From positions 1-64,000 of the forward strand of contig NZ_NXIE01000006.1 in NCBI RefSeq assembly GCF_004116625.1: a DNA stretch of 64,000 nt. The letters run 5' to 3'. Origin of the DNA: Halarcobacter mediterraneus. Its GTDB lineage: Bacteria > Campylobacterota > Campylobacteria > Campylobacterales > Arcobacteraceae. A model generated the notes under the pieces. That model did no database searches. It saw only the letters and a program-made list of their open reading frames with translations, and was not told the DNA's origin. The position numbers and the translations under genes were made by a program. This document shows, one piece after another, positions 38,107-48,815 of this stretch. Numbering within the stretch: the first letter of the stretch is position 1; each line of letters starts with the position of its first letter.

Positions 38107-38189
38107 AGTAATCTTTTAGTAATATTCTAAAGTTTATTGTAAGAAAAAAGTTAATATAATCTTAGTATATTAGTATAAAGGGTATACAA

Positions 38190-39092
38190 ATGAGTGGTAT
38201 TAATAGTGTTGAGCAAATGACACAAGGACATTTAAGAAATGTACAGCAACTTGCTGTATTTTATACTGGTCATAATAATATTTATGCAATTAATATTGCA
38301 AAAGTTAAAGCATTTGTTATTGCAGAAGAAGTAACAATAAATGATACTCCTTCAAATAGTGATGTTGTTGCAGGAATTGCAACTATTAGAGGAGAACCTG
38401 TTACATTAATAAACCTTGATGCTTGGCTTGGTATACCAAAATTAGATATAAAAGAGTATAAGCTTATTATTTATTGTGAATTTAATCACAAAAAAGTAGG
38501 TTTTTTAATAAGAGATATGCTTGATATTGTAGAAAAAACTACAGATGAATTAAGACATACAGAAGAAACAAATTCTAAAGTTACTTATACTACTTATGTA
38601 AAAGTACATGATAAAGATGAGTTATGTACAGTATTTAATGCAGAACAACTTCTTCAAGACTTAGGTTGGGTTGATGATGGAGAAGAAACACTAAATAAAT
38701 ATGTAGAGTCTAAATTTCAAACAGAAAAACTTGTTTTAGCAGCAGAAGACTCTGGAGTTGCAAGAGAAGTTTTAACTAGATTCTTTAAAAAAGCAGGTAT
38801 TCATTATGAAATTTATAATAATGGTGCACTATTATTAGAAAGAATTGAAGAGATGGATCCAGAAGATATTGCATTAATCATTACAGATATAGAAATGCCT
38901 GAAACTGATGGTTTTCAAGTGGCTTCATTTATAAAACAAAATAGTAAATATGACCATATTCCTGTAATTGTAAACTCATCAATGACTACAGATGCAGTAA
39001 AAAATAAAATGAATAATATTGGAGTTGATGGCTTTATTGGAAAAACAGATATCCAAGCCTTATATGAAACTGCAAGAAAATATTTATCTTAA
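38190..39092 (+). CDS. cheV: Chemotaxis protein CheV
   Basis: 300 residues in two domains. Residues 15-165 form a CheW-like coupling domain (FYTGHNNIYAINIAKVKAFV; GIATIRGEPVTLINLDAWLG), and residues about 175-300 a response-regulator receiver with the phosphorylated Asp in LIITDIEMPETDGF, plus VNSSMTT and GKTD. CheV links receptors to CheA and is adjusted by phosphorylation. Own promoter: TATAAT at 38155-38160. A terminator follows. Confidence 0.95.
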   Translation: MSGINSVEQMTQGHLRNVQQLAVFYTGHNNIYAINIAKVKAFVIAEEVTINDTPSNSDVVAGIATIRGEPVTLINLDAWLGIPKLDIKEYKLIIYCEFNHKKVGFLIRDMLDIVEKTTDELRHTEETNSKVTYTTYVKVHDKDELCTVFNAEQLLQDLGWVDDGEETLNKYVESKFQTEKLVLAAEDSGVAREVLTRFFKKAGIHYEIYNNGALLLERIEEMDPEDIALIITDIEMPETDGFQVASFIKQNSKYDHIPVIVNSSMTTDAVKNKMNNIGVDGFIGKTDIQALYETARKYLS

Positions 39093-39120
39093 TAAAAAAG
39101 ACTAATTCTAGTCTTTTTTA
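39093..39120. terminator. Bidirectional terminator between cheV and argH
   Basis: A 12-bp stem, TAAAAAAGACTA and TAGTCTTTTTTA, with loop ATTC. It lies directly after the cheV stop and just before the argH stop on the other strand. A T-run follows in both directions, so it can serve both convergent genes. Confidence 0.85.
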
Positions 39121-39121
39121 T

Positions 39122-40513
39122 TTAATTATCTTTTAACCACTTTTTAAAATTTTCAATTTGTTTTTGGGTTTGTTTTGTTGATGTTCCACCAAGAGAAGTT
39201 CTTGCATTCATTGAGTTTCTTAAATCTAAATACATAACAATATCTTCACTTACATTTTTCAAATCTTCATTTGCTTCTTTTATTTCATCAATTGTAAGTT
39301 CACTAATATCTTTATTTAAAGAGTTTGCATGTGATACAACATCTTTTGTAATATAATAAGCTGTTCTAAAAGGCATATTTTGATTTTGCACTAGAAAGTC
39401 TGCTAAATCAGTAGCACTTAAATGTCCTACTTTACAAGCTGCCTGCATTTTATCTTTATTAACAATCATTGTTTTAATTACTTCATTTAAAATAGATAAA
39501 GAAATTTCAATAGTCTTAACTGAATCAAAAACACCCTCTTTATCTTCTTGTGTATCTTTATTATAAGCTAAAGGTAAACCTTTCATCACTGTTAAAAGCG
39601 AAATTAAGTTTCCATAAACACGTCCAGTTTTTCCCCTTAATAATTCAGGTACATCAGGATTTTTCTTTTGAGGCATGATAGAACTTGTTGTAGCATATTC
39701 ATCAGACATTCTAACAAATTGGAACTCATAAGAAGACCAAGTAATTAACTCTTCAGAAATTCTTGAAATATGCATCATTGAAGTAGAAATATTAAATAAT
39801 ATTTCTAAAGCAAAATCTCTATCAGACACAGTATCCATTGCATGATTCGTAGGCTCATAAAAACCTAACTTATCACTAGTTGATTTTCTATTTATATTAT
39901 GAGGTGTTCCAGCTAATGCTGCACTTCCTAAAGGAGAGTAATTGTTTCTTTCATAAGAACTTTCAAATCTTTCAAAATCTCTTTTAAACATATTTGCATA
40001 AGCAAGCATATGATAACCAAAATTTAATGGTTGAGCATGTTGTAAATGTGTCATTCCAGGAATTAGAGTTTCAGTATGTTTACTTGCAACATTTACAAAA
40101 GTTTCTATTAACTCTTTTAGTTGAGCTTTAATAGATAAAGATTTTTCTTGAACATAAAGTCTAAAGTCAGTTGCAACTTGGTCATTTCTACTTCTTGCAG
40201 TATGAAGTTTTTTCCCAGGTTCACCTATAATCTCAGTAAGCCTTGACTCAACAGCCATATGAATATCTTCAGTAGCAAGTGTAAACTTGAAATCTCCAGA
40301 TTCTATTTCTTCTTTTACTTGTAATAAACCTTTTTCAATAGCTTCTTGTTCTTCTTTTGTTAAAATTCCTTGTTCACAAAGCATTTGTGAATGAGCAATA
40401 CTACCTCTAATATCTTGAGAATATAACTCCTTATCAAACATAATTGAAGCATTAAACTCATCTAAAATTTGTGCATTTGTATTTTTAAGTATTTGATTAT
40501 TTTGATTTGACAT
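39122..40513 (-). CDS. argH: Argininosuccinate lyase
   Basis: 463 residues. ArgH splits argininosuccinate into arginine and fumarate, the last step of arginine synthesis. The superfamily signature [18 protein letters not shown] is present, with [17 protein letters not shown] and [13 protein letters not shown] containing the catalytic His. Normal length. Divergent from the small ORF at 40588; ends at a shared terminator with cheV. Confidence 0.97.
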   Translation of the reverse strand: MSNQNNQILKNTNAQILDEFNASIMFDKELYSQDIRGSIAHSQMLCEQGILTKEEQEAIEKGLLQVKEEIESGDFKFTLATEDIHMAVESRLTEIIGEPGKKLHTARSRNDQVATDFRLYVQEKSLSIKAQLKELIETFVNVASKHTETLIPGMTHLQHAQPLNFGYHMLAYANMFKRDFERFESSYERNNYSPLGSAALAGTPHNINRKSTSDKLGFYEPTNHAMDTVSDRDFALEILFNISTSMMHISRISEELITWSSYEFQFVRMSDEYATTSSIMPQKKNPDVPELLRGKTGRVYGNLISLLTVMKGLPLAYNKDTQEDKEGVFDSVKTIEISLSILNEVIKTMIVNKDKMQAACKVGHLSATDLADFLVQNQNMPFRTAYYITKDVVSHANSLNKDISELTIDEIKEANEDLKNVSEDIVMYLDLRNSMNARTSLGGTSTKQTQKQIENFKKWLKDN

Positions 40514-40587
40514 ATATATAATTCCTATTTTGAACTAATTAAATTTGATTATATCAAAATTAGGATATATTTGGCTAAAGGACTATA

Positions 40588-40863
40588 TTGAATACACTTG
40601 AATTAATAAAAAAATTATCAGTTTGGGAATATAACTTAAAAGAGTATAAAGAATGTTTCGAAAAAAACAAAGATTTAGAAAATAGTAAAGAAGTTGAGAA
40701 GTTTTTAAATACAATAGATGAATTTATTTCTTATTATGAAATAAATAAAAATGACGATACAAAATATAATTATGCCTTACAATATTGGATTAAAAGTAAT
40801 GAAAAATATTTACAATTACTTAAAAACCTTTATATAGCCTACAAAAAAAGCCCTTTAAAATAA
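40588..40863 (+). CDS. Small helical hypothetical protein (TTG start)
   Basis: 91 residues. It starts at TTG (40588-40590) with AAAGGA 5 bp upstream; no ATG option is better. The sequence is mostly helical and charged with several aromatic residues (LSVWEYNLKEYKECFEKN; NYALQYWIKSNEKYLQLL). No family recognised. The 3' end is inside a terminator hairpin shared with convergent nifU. Confidence 0.6.
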   Translation: MNTLELIKKLSVWEYNLKEYKECFEKNKDLENSKEVEKFLNTIDEFISYYEINKNDDTKYNYALQYWIKSNEKYLQLLKNLYIAYKKSPLK

Positions 40864-40873
40864 AGGCTTTTTT
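40843..40873. terminator. Bidirectional terminator between small ORF and nifU
   Basis: Stem AAAAAAGCC with GGCTTTTTT plus inner TTTA/TAAA (one bulged C) and loop AAA. The hairpin covers the stop codon of the 91-residue ORF and is followed by T-runs in both directions, serving both it and nifU (which ends at 40881). Confidence 0.8.
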
Positions 40874-40880
40874 GTTTTAA

Positions 40881-41861
40881 TTAGATTGGTAATACTCTAA
40901 TATTTTCATCAACTTTTTGCTTAAGTACAGATTCAATAGCATATAAAGTTCCTGTATCACCTGATGCACAACCATTACAAGCACCTAAGTATCTAATATA
41001 TAAATCATAGAAAGGAATATTTTCTTTAATATCAATGATTTCCATATTTCCACCATCCATCATTAACATTGGTCTAATTTCACTATCTAATACTTCATCT
41101 ATTACTTTAATTCTTTGAACTATAGTCATTTTATCAAAAGTTGATTGACCCGCTGCACTTGCATCAGCAGCTTCTTTTAATTTTTCTTGTTCCATTTCTG
41201 CCCTTACATCATTTAATATATCAACTAGGTAGATGTCTTTTTCTTCATGACCACCTGGCTTGATACATGACTTACAGAATGCTCCTGCTTTTGTATAATC
41301 AGTGATTTCTTCAACAGATTTTAAATCATTTAATTTAATTACTTCTTGAATAGTTCCTAAAGTTACCCTTGCACACTCACAAATAATTACTTCTGTTTCA
41401 AAAGACTCCATATCTACACCTTTATATGTAGCAGCAGCTTTTTTAATAACATCATAAGCCATTACAGAACAGTGCATTTTTTGAGGAGGAACAGCTGGAG
41501 TATTAGGGTCATCTCTTAAAGCTTTTTCAACATCAATATTTGTAATTTTAACAGCCTCATCAACTGTTTTACCTTCACATAATTCAGCCATAGCATCAGA
41601 AGAAGCAATTGCAGTACCGCAACCAAAAGATTTAAATTTTGATTCTAAAATCTTATTTGTACCTTCTTCAATACACCAATAAAGTCTTACTGCATCACCA
41701 CATGATTCTGCACCAAAGTCAGCAATAATTAGTTTTCCACCTAACTCTTTTGCTCTTTCTTCAGTAATCTCACCTTGATGAGTTGGGTCATCCATTCTTC
41801 TAATAACTTGATTTGAGTATTCATCCCAAATTGAACCGCTTATTAAATCATTTTTTGCCAT
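40881..41861 (-). CDS. nifU: NIF-type iron-sulfur scaffold protein NifU
   Basis: 326 residues with the three NifU parts. The N-terminal IscU-like scaffold has GAESCGDAVRLYWCIEE and KSFGCGTAIASSDAMAELCEG. The central Fer2_BFD-type 2Fe-2S domain has ICECARVTLGTI and FCKSCIKPGGH. The C-terminal Nfu domain has GACNGCASGDTGTLYAIESVL. It assembles iron-sulfur clusters with NifS, 18 bp upstream, on the same strand. In Campylobacterota this NIF system serves general cluster assembly, not only nitrogenase. Confidence 0.95.
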   Translation of the reverse strand: MAKNDLISGSIWDEYSNQVIRRMDDPTHQGEITEERAKELGGKLIIADFGAESCGDAVRLYWCIEEGTNKILESKFKSFGCGTAIASSDAMAELCEGKTVDEAVKITNIDVEKALRDDPNTPAVPPQKMHCSVMAYDVIKKAAATYKGVDMESFETEVIICECARVTLGTIQEVIKLNDLKSVEEITDYTKAGAFCKSCIKPGGHEEKDIYLVDILNDVRAEMEQEKLKEAADASAAGQSTFDKMTIVQRIKVIDEVLDSEIRPMLMMDGGNMEIIDIKENIPFYDLYIRYLGACNGCASGDTGTLYAIESVLKQKVDENIRVLPI

Positions 41862-41879
41862 TTTTATATTTCCTTGTTT

Positions 41880-43091
<1,212 letters not shown>

Positions 43092-43162
43092 TTACATTTT
43101 AACACTTTATTATTACATATTTTAGTGTTGTTCCTAATTAAATCGCGTAATTATATTTTAAA

Positions 43163-43181
43163 TAGGATAAAAAGAGTCTTA
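43163..43181. promoter_or_regulatory. Operator-like element TAGGAY-N7-GTCYTA in the nifS/ABC gap
   Basis: TAGGATAAAAAGAGTCTTA followed by ATTAAAAAA. The same architecture with the same tail occurs before sufB at 45531. It lies 8 bp upstream of the nifS -10 box, covering its -35 region, and about 90 bp before the ABC binding-protein start. Its symmetry is partial (4 of 6 arm pairs). Read as a shared regulator site; the regulator is not in the window. Confidence 0.5.
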
Positions 43182-43270
43182 ATTAAAAAATCTAGCTATT
43201 TTTAATTAATTCTAATAAAAAAATAAGCTTCTTATGAGATAATATAAAAAAATTTTAAAGGTTATTACTT

Positions 43271-44080
43271 ATGTTAAGAAAAGTTTTAATGACATTATTT
43301 GTACCATTTATCTTGGTTTTATTGTCAGGTTGTAATGAGGATTCTTCAAAAAAACAAGAAGAAAAAGAAGTATTAAAAGTTGGAATGGAGTTAGCATATC
43401 CACCATTTGAAATGAGTGATAAAGATGGAACTCCATCTGGTGTTTCTGTTGACTTTGCTAAAGCTTTAGGAGACTATTTAGGACGAAAAGTAGTTATTGA
43501 AAATATTGCATGGGATGGTCTTATTCCATCACTTAAAACTGGTAAAATTGATTTAATTATTTCTTCAATGACAATAACTGAAGAGAGAAAAAAGTCTATT
43601 GATTTTTCTACTCCATACGCAAGAACATCACTTGCAATTTTAGCAAATAAAAATTCTGAAGTAAAATCAATTGAAGATTTAGATAAAGAAGGGAAAAAAA
43701 TAGCTGTAAAAAAAGGTTCTACAGGTCATGTATATGCAAAAGACAATCTAAAAAATGCTGAAATTTTAGTATTTGATAAAGAAGCAGCTTGTGTTTTAGA
43801 GGTTGTACAAGGAAAAGCTGATGGTTTTTTATATGATCAATTAACTATTTATAGAAATTATGCTCAGCATAAGGATACAACAGTTGCTCTTTTAAAACCT
43901 TTCCAAAAGGATTCTGAACATTGGGGTGTTGCTCTAAGACAAAATGATCCAATAAAAAAACAAGTTGATGAATTTATAAAAAAAGCAAAAGAGGATGGAA
44001 CTTTTGATTCATTTGCAAAAAAACATTTAACTCAAGCAAAAAAAACATTTGATGAGTTAGGTGTTCCATTTTTCTTTTAG
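43271..44080 (+). CDS. Polar amino-acid ABC transporter substrate-binding lipoprotein
   Basis: 269 residues with a lipoprotein signal ending LLSGC (Cys21). The family-3 solute-binding fold is shown by LKVGMELAYPPFEM, GVSVDFAKALGDYLG, LIPSLKTGKIDLIISSMTIT and DFSTPYARTSLAIL. Typical ligands are polar amino acids including cystine. Its place between nifS and suf fits cystine supply, but that is inference. The permease follows; no ATP-binding subunit is present. Confidence 0.88.
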   Translation: MLRKVLMTLFVPFILVLLSGCNEDSSKKQEEKEVLKVGMELAYPPFEMSDKDGTPSGVSVDFAKALGDYLGRKVVIENIAWDGLIPSLKTGKIDLIISSMTITEERKKSIDFSTPYARTSLAILANKNSEVKSIEDLDKEGKKIAVKKGSTGHVYAKDNLKNAEILVFDKEAACVLEVVQGKADGFLYDQLTIYRNYAQHKDTTVALLKPFQKDSEHWGVALRQNDPIKKQVDEFIKKAKEDGTFDSFAKKHLTQAKKTFDELGVPFFF

Positions 44081-44086
44081 GACTAA

Positions 44087-44881
44087 ATTATAAAATTAAA
44101 AAATTTATTTATTCAAGAAATTAATGTAAAAAAAGGTAAAAAACTTTCGCGAGTTTCTTACCTTTTTAATTTAGTTCTTCTTTTCTTAATTGTTGGATTA
44201 AGCATATATTTTATGTTTAAGAATATTACATATACTTTTAACTGGCAAAGTGTCTATGAATATAAACAAAAATTTATAGATGGCTTTATTATGACAATTA
44301 TCATATCTTTTTTTGCGCTTATTTTAAGCTTTTTAATTGGCTTATTTTTTGCTTATGGACAAAATTCAAAGTTTATTTTACTTAGATTTTTTTCAAGATT
44401 TTATATAGAAATAATTAGAGGAACACCTCTTTTAGTTCAAATTCTAATTTTCTTTTATGTATTTGCAAATAACTTAGGTTTTGAAAATCGATATATTGTA
44501 GGAACATTTATTTTAGCAATCTTTGCAGGAGCCTATGTAAGTGAAATAATTAGAGCGGCAATTGAATCTATTGATTATGAACAATATGAAACAGCTTTAA
44601 GTTTAGGTATGACTAACTATCAAATGTATAGATACGTAGTTTTCCCACAAGCTTTTAAAAGAATGTTACCTGCTTTAACTGGACAATTTGCAACAATAAT
44701 AAAAGATTCTTCTTTATTATCAATTATTTCAATTAGTGAGTTTACAATGAATGCACAAGAAGTTAACGCTTATACTTATTCTACTTTAGAAAGTTATATT
44801 CCTCTTGCAATTGGATACTTATTATTAACCTACCCTATTTCTTATTATACAAATAGTTTAGAGAAGAAAATCAAAAAATAA
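44087..44881 (+). CDS. Polar amino-acid ABC transporter permease, probable ATT/ATA start
   Basis: The first ATG is at 44213, but the frame is open back to 44087 and the upstream 42 codons contain a full membrane helix (YLFNLVLLFLIVGLSIYFMF). The only ribosome site is AGGA at 44079-44082, placing the start at ATT 44087 or ATA 44090; no ATG, GTG or TTG is in frame upstream of 44213. The HisM/GlnP signature EIIRGTPLLVQILIFFYVF and the EAA-type loop YEQYETALSLGMTNYQMYRY are complete. It works with the lipoprotein; no ATPase is adjacent. The 3' end overlaps a GNAT gene by 11 bp. Confidence 0.85.
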   Translation: MIKLKNLFIQEINVKKGKKLSRVSYLFNLVLLFLIVGLSIYFMFKNITYTFNWQSVYEYKQKFIDGFIMTIIISFFALILSFLIGLFFAYGQNSKFILLRFFSRFYIEIIRGTPLLVQILIFFYVFANNLGFENRYIVGTFILAIFAGAYVSEIIRAAIESIDYEQYETALSLGMTNYQMYRYVVFPQAFKRMLPALTGQFATIIKDSSLLSIISISEFTMNAQEVNAYTYSTLESYIPLAIGYLLLTYPISYYTNSLEKKIKK

Positions 44882-45389
44882 GAGTTTTTTGCATTTGCTC
44901 ATATAAAAACTTGTACTCTTCTTCTTTAAGTCTATTTTGATAAGTCATTAAAAGTAGTTCTAGTTTTTCATCTTCTTTTCTAAATGGTATTTGATAATGT
45001 GTATATTCATTTAAAACAAAGCCAAATCTCTCATAAAATTTTAATCTTCTTTGTGAAGTTTCATCTTTTATTGGTTCTATTTCTAAAACAATATTATCAT
45101 TAGTTTTTATAAATTCATTTAAAACTTTTGAACCATAAGACTTACCTCTTAATTGATTATCTACTGCAAAATGTTCTAAAAAAGTATAACCTTTAATATT
45201 CCAATAAAAAACTATAGCAACTAACTTATTTCCATCAAGGTAACAACTAGCTTTATAAGCATTATTTCTTAAAATTTTTTTGTGTTCTTCTAAAGTTCTT
45301 CTTTCTTCCTTAGGAAAAGAGTTTAAATAAATCTCCCAGGCTTTATCAAAATAATTATCTTTAGTTTCATTTAGATATATTAATTGCAT
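44871..45389 (-). CDS. GNAT-family N-acetyltransferase
   Basis: 172 residues. GNAT motifs: FLEHFAVDNQLRGKSYGSKVL for acetyl-CoA binding (a variant R/QxxGxG/A) and RRLKFYERFGFVLNEY for motif B. Substrate unknown. Convergent with and overlapping the permease by 11 bp, and divergent from sufB across a 180-bp regulatory gap. Confidence 0.82.
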   Translation of the reverse strand: MQLIYLNETKDNYFDKAWEIYLNSFPKEERRTLEEHKKILRNNAYKASCYLDGNKLVAIVFYWNIKGYTFLEHFAVDNQLRGKSYGSKVLNEFIKTNDNIVLEIEPIKDETSQRRLKFYERFGFVLNEYTHYQIPFRKEDEKLELLLMTYQNRLKEEEYKFLYEQMQKTLIF

Positions 45390-45530
45390 TTTTTTCCTTT
45401 TTTTATAAAAAGAATCTACTCTAAAGTGCCTTATAAGTCCATTTTAGTAAAATTGAAACTAAATTTAAAGTAATATATTAATTAAACACTTATACATTTT
45501 TTTAATGAACATATGATAAATTTAAACAAA

Positions 45531-45549
45531 TAGGACAATTTTAGTCCTA
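45531..45549. promoter_or_regulatory. Operator-like inverted repeat upstream of sufB
   Basis: TAGGAC-AATTTTA-GTCCTA: perfect 6-bp arms, 7-bp spacer, followed by ATTAAAAA. It is 21 bp before the sufB start and just downstream of a likely -10 (TATGAT, 45512-45517), so a bound protein would block transcription; as RNA it could also form a small hairpin in the 5' leader. The related element is at 43163. Confidence 0.6.
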
Positions 45550-45569
45550 ATTAAAAAGAAGGCTTTAAA

Positions 45570-47006
45570 ATGAGTGATAACAAACATTTAAAAGAGATAC
45601 TTAAACAAGATTATAAACTTGGATTTGAAACACTTGTAGAAAGTGATACTTTTCCACCAGGTTTAAATGAAGATGTTATTAAAGCAATCTCTAAAAAGAA
45701 AAATGAACCTGAATGGTTACTTGAATTTAGACTAAAAGCTTATAAAGCATGGCTAAAGATGGAAGAACCAAATTGGGCACATTTAAAATACCCAAAAATA
45801 GACTATCAAGATATCGCATATTATAGTGCTCCTAAAAAAGCTTTAGACTCTTTAGATGAAGTTGATCCAGAAATCCTAAAAACCTATGAAAAATTAGGAA
45901 TTCCTCTAGAAGAGCAAAAAATGCTTGCGGGTGTTGCTGTTGATGCAGTTTTTGATTCTGTTTCAGTAAAAACTACTTATCAAGAAGAGTTAGAAAAGTT
46001 AGGTATTATTTTCTGTTCAATTTCTGAAGCAGCACATTCTCATCCTGAAATTTTAAAAAAATATCTAGCTTCAGTTGTAAGTAGAAATGACAACTATTTT
46101 GCTGCTTTAAATAGTGCTGTATTTACAGATGGAAGTTTTGTTTATATTCCACCAAATACTAGATGCCCAATGGAGCTTTCAACTTATTTTAGAATAAATG
46201 CCTTAAATACAGGACAATTTGAAAGAACTTTAATAATCTGTGATGAAAACTCTTATGTTTCATATAATGAAGGCTGTTCTGCACCAATGAGAGATGAAAG
46301 ACAACTTCACGCAGCAGTTGTTGAACTTGTAGCACTAGATAATGCACAAATAAAATACTCTACAATACAAAACTGGTATCCAGGGGATGAAGAAGGTAAA
46401 GGTGGTATTTTAAACTTTGTTACAAAAAGAGGTTTATGTAAAGGAGAAAACTCTAAAATATCATGGACTCAAGTTGAAACGGGTTCTAGTTTAACATGGA
46501 AATATCCTTCATGTATCTTAAAAGGTAATAACTCTGTGGGAGAATTTTATTCTGTAGCAATTTCTAGCCGAGCCCAACAAGCTGATACTGGAAGTAAAAT
46601 GGTACATTTAGGAGAAAATACGAAATCAACTATTATCTCAAAAGGTATTTCTGCTATGACAGGAGTAAATGCCTATAGAGGGTTAGTAAGTGTAGGTAAA
46701 AATGCAAAAAATGCAAGAAATATTTCAGAATGTGACTCACTTTTAATAGGACATAAATGTAAAGCTCATACCTACCCATACCATGAAATTAAGAACTCAA
46801 GTGCACACATTGAACATGAAGCAACTACTTCAAAGATTTCAGAAGAACAACTTTTTTATCTTAATCAAAGAGGTATTGACGAAGAAGATGCTATTGCAAT
46901 GATTGTAAATGGATTCTGTAAAGAAGTTTTAAAAGAGTTACCAATGGAATTTGCCGCTGAAGCTAAAGAGTTATTAAATATCTCTTTAGAAGGAAGTGTG
47001 GGATAA
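45570..47006 (+). CDS. sufB: Fe-S cluster assembly protein SufB
   Basis: 478 residues. SufB is the scaffold of the SufBC2D complex. [39 protein letters not shown] and [11 protein letters not shown] with conserved Cys are typical, and the C-terminus has [20 protein letters not shown]. First gene of the suf operon, with an AAGAAGG ribosome site. The operon promoter region carries the TAGGAC inverted repeat. Confidence 0.97.
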   Translation: MSDNKHLKEILKQDYKLGFETLVESDTFPPGLNEDVIKAISKKKNEPEWLLEFRLKAYKAWLKMEEPNWAHLKYPKIDYQDIAYYSAPKKALDSLDEVDPEILKTYEKLGIPLEEQKMLAGVAVDAVFDSVSVKTTYQEELEKLGIIFCSISEAAHSHPEILKKYLASVVSRNDNYFAALNSAVFTDGSFVYIPPNTRCPMELSTYFRINALNTGQFERTLIICDENSYVSYNEGCSAPMRDERQLHAAVVELVALDNAQIKYSTIQNWYPGDEEGKGGILNFVTKRGLCKGENSKISWTQVETGSSLTWKYPSCILKGNNSVGEFYSVAISSRAQQADTGSKMVHLGENTKSTIISKGISAMTGVNAYRGLVSVGKNAKNARNISECDSLLIGHKCKAHTYPYHEIKNSSAHIEHEATTSKISEEQLFYLNQRGIDEEDAIAMIVNGFCKEVLKELPMEFAAEAKELLNISLEGSVG

Positions 47007-47040
47007 ACAAAACTAAAAGATTATAAAAAGGTAAAAAAAT

Positions 47041-47781
47041 ATGTTAGATATTAAAGATTTAAAAGTAACTATAGATAATAAAGAAATTTTAAAAGGTCTA
47101 AACTTAAATATAAAACCAGGTGAAATCCATGTACTAATGGGACAAAATGGTGCAGGGAAATCAACTTTAGTAAAAACAATAAGTGATCACTATGACTGTG
47201 AGGTAACAAATGGTTCTATTACTTATAAAAATAAGGATTTATTAGAGCTTGATGTATCACAAAGGGCAAAGGAAGGTATTTTCTTGAGTTTTCAAAATCC
47301 AGTTGAAGTGCCAGGGGTTAATAATAGTTATTTTTTAAAAACTATTGTAAATGAAAAAAGAAAATATGAAAATCAAGAAGAATTAGATGCAATGGGCTTT
47401 TTAAAATATACTAAAGAAGAACTTGCTAAATTTGATATTGACAAGTCACTTTTACAAAGAGATTTAAATGATGGTTTTTCAGGTGGAGAGAAAAAAAGAA
47501 ATGAATTAATTCAATTATTACTTTTAAAACCTGATTTAATTATGCTTGATGAAATTGATTCTGGACTTGATGTGGATGCAATAAAAACTGTTGCTAAAGT
47601 AATTAATAATTTACTTGAGGATAAAAGTAAGTCTTTATTAATGATTACGCACTATGATAAATTATTAAATCTTGTAAAACCAGATTATGTACATATTTTA
47701 AAAGATGGAAAAATAGTAAAAACAGGAGACTATACTTTAGCTCAACAACTTGATAGTGTTGGGTTTCAAGGATTGGAGTAA
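47041..47781 (+). CDS. sufC: Fe-S cluster assembly ATPase SufC
   Basis: 246 residues, ABC-type ATPase. Walker A GQNGAGKSTLVK, the signature NDGFSGGEKKRNELIQLLL, Walker B LIMLDEIDSGLDVDA and the switch His in ITHYDKLL are all present. SufC powers the SufBCD scaffold. 34 bp after sufB; sufD starts 2 bp later. Confidence 0.97.
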   Translation: MLDIKDLKVTIDNKEILKGLNLNIKPGEIHVLMGQNGAGKSTLVKTISDHYDCEVTNGSITYKNKDLLELDVSQRAKEGIFLSFQNPVEVPGVNNSYFLKTIVNEKRKYENQEELDAMGFLKYTKEELAKFDIDKSLLQRDLNDGFSGGEKKRNELIQLLLLKPDLIMLDEIDSGLDVDAIKTVAKVINNLLEDKSKSLLMITHYDKLLNLVKPDYVHILKDGKIVKTGDYTLAQQLDSVGFQGLE

Positions 47782-47783
47782 TT

Positions 47784-48815
47784 ATGAAATTAATAGATTT
47801 AAAAGATATAAAATTTCCAACAAAAAAAGATGAAGACTTTAGAAAAATAAATTTGAGCCCTATTTTAAAAAAGGAGTTTGAATATTCAAAAGAGTATAAA
47901 TTAGATTTAGAATTACAAGAGAGTAAATCTATTTCAAGTAGAACAAATGAATTATTAAAAATAAATGAGAGATTAAATACAAAAAACTATGAATTAAATA
48001 TTCAAGAAGATAGCAATGAGCCAATTATCATTGTACATAATTTAGAAAATGAAAATAGTATAAATACAAATTCATTAAAAATAAATGTTGCAGAAAATAT
48101 AAAAGCTTCTATAATAGAAATATTTGTTAATAAAAAAGAAAAAAATATTTACACAGTAAATAGAGAATTAAATTTAGCAAAGAATTCTAAATTAGAGTAT
48201 TTAAAAATACAAGACTTTTCAGAAGACACTTCTTTTTTAATTAATTATCTTAATCATTTAGATGATAATTCAAAATTAAATCATACAAACTTTGAAATAG
48301 GAAAAGGTTTTTCTCTTTCAATATATGATACAAATTTAGAAAAAGAAAATGCAGCTTTTAATATAAATGGTCTTGTAAAACTTTATGAAAGTGCAGATTC
48401 TTCATCAATATTTAATACAAATCATGAAAACAAAAAAAATACTAGTGATATAAAATATAAACACATTTTAAATGATAATTCAAAAGCTGTTTTTGAAGCT
48501 ATATCAAGAGTTGATGAAAAAGCATTTTTTTCTCAAGTACATCAAAACTCAGATACTATTTTATTAAGTGATGAAGCTGCAATATTTGCAAAACCCCATT
48601 TAGAAATAAATATTGATGAACTAGAAGCTAGTCATGGTGCTACAACTGGTTCTTTAAATAAAGACCAACTTCTTTATTTACAATCAAGAGGTATAGATGA
48701 AAAACTTGCAAAACAAATTTTATTAAAAGCTGTAGAAAATGAGATTATTGAGACTATCTTAGATGAAAAAGTAAAAGAGTTTATAAAAGAGTATAAAAGG
48801 GATAATTATGTTTAA
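47784..48815 (+). CDS. sufD: Fe-S cluster assembly protein SufD
   Basis: 343 residues, shorter than E. coli SufD (about 420), with low similarity in the N-terminal part. The beta-helix half and the C-terminal end HLEINIDELEASHGATTGSLN with DQLLYLQSRGIDEKLAKQIL match SufD and mirror SufB. SufD supports iron acquisition in the SufBC2D complex. Overlaps sufS by 8 bp. Confidence 0.92.
   Translation: MKLIDLKDIKFPTKKDEDFRKINLSPILKKEFEYSKEYKLDLELQESKSISSRTNELLKINERLNTKNYELNIQEDSNEPIIIVHNLENENSINTNSLKINVAENIKASIIEIFVNKKEKNIYTVNRELNLAKNSKLEYLKIQDFSEDTSFLINYLNHLDDNSKLNHTNFEIGKGFSLSIYDTNLEKENAAFNINGLVKLYESADSSSIFNTNHENKKNTSDIKYKHILNDNSKAVFEAISRVDEKAFFSQVHQNSDTILLSDEAAIFAKPHLEINIDELEASHGATTGSLNKDQLLYLQSRGIDEKLAKQILLKAVENEIIETILDEKVKEFIKEYKRDNYV

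Noticed and set aside
43122-43137. TTAGTGTTGTTCCTAA as another operator copy
   Set aside because: Only the half-sequence TCCTAATTA matches the suf element; arms and spacing differ from the pair reported.
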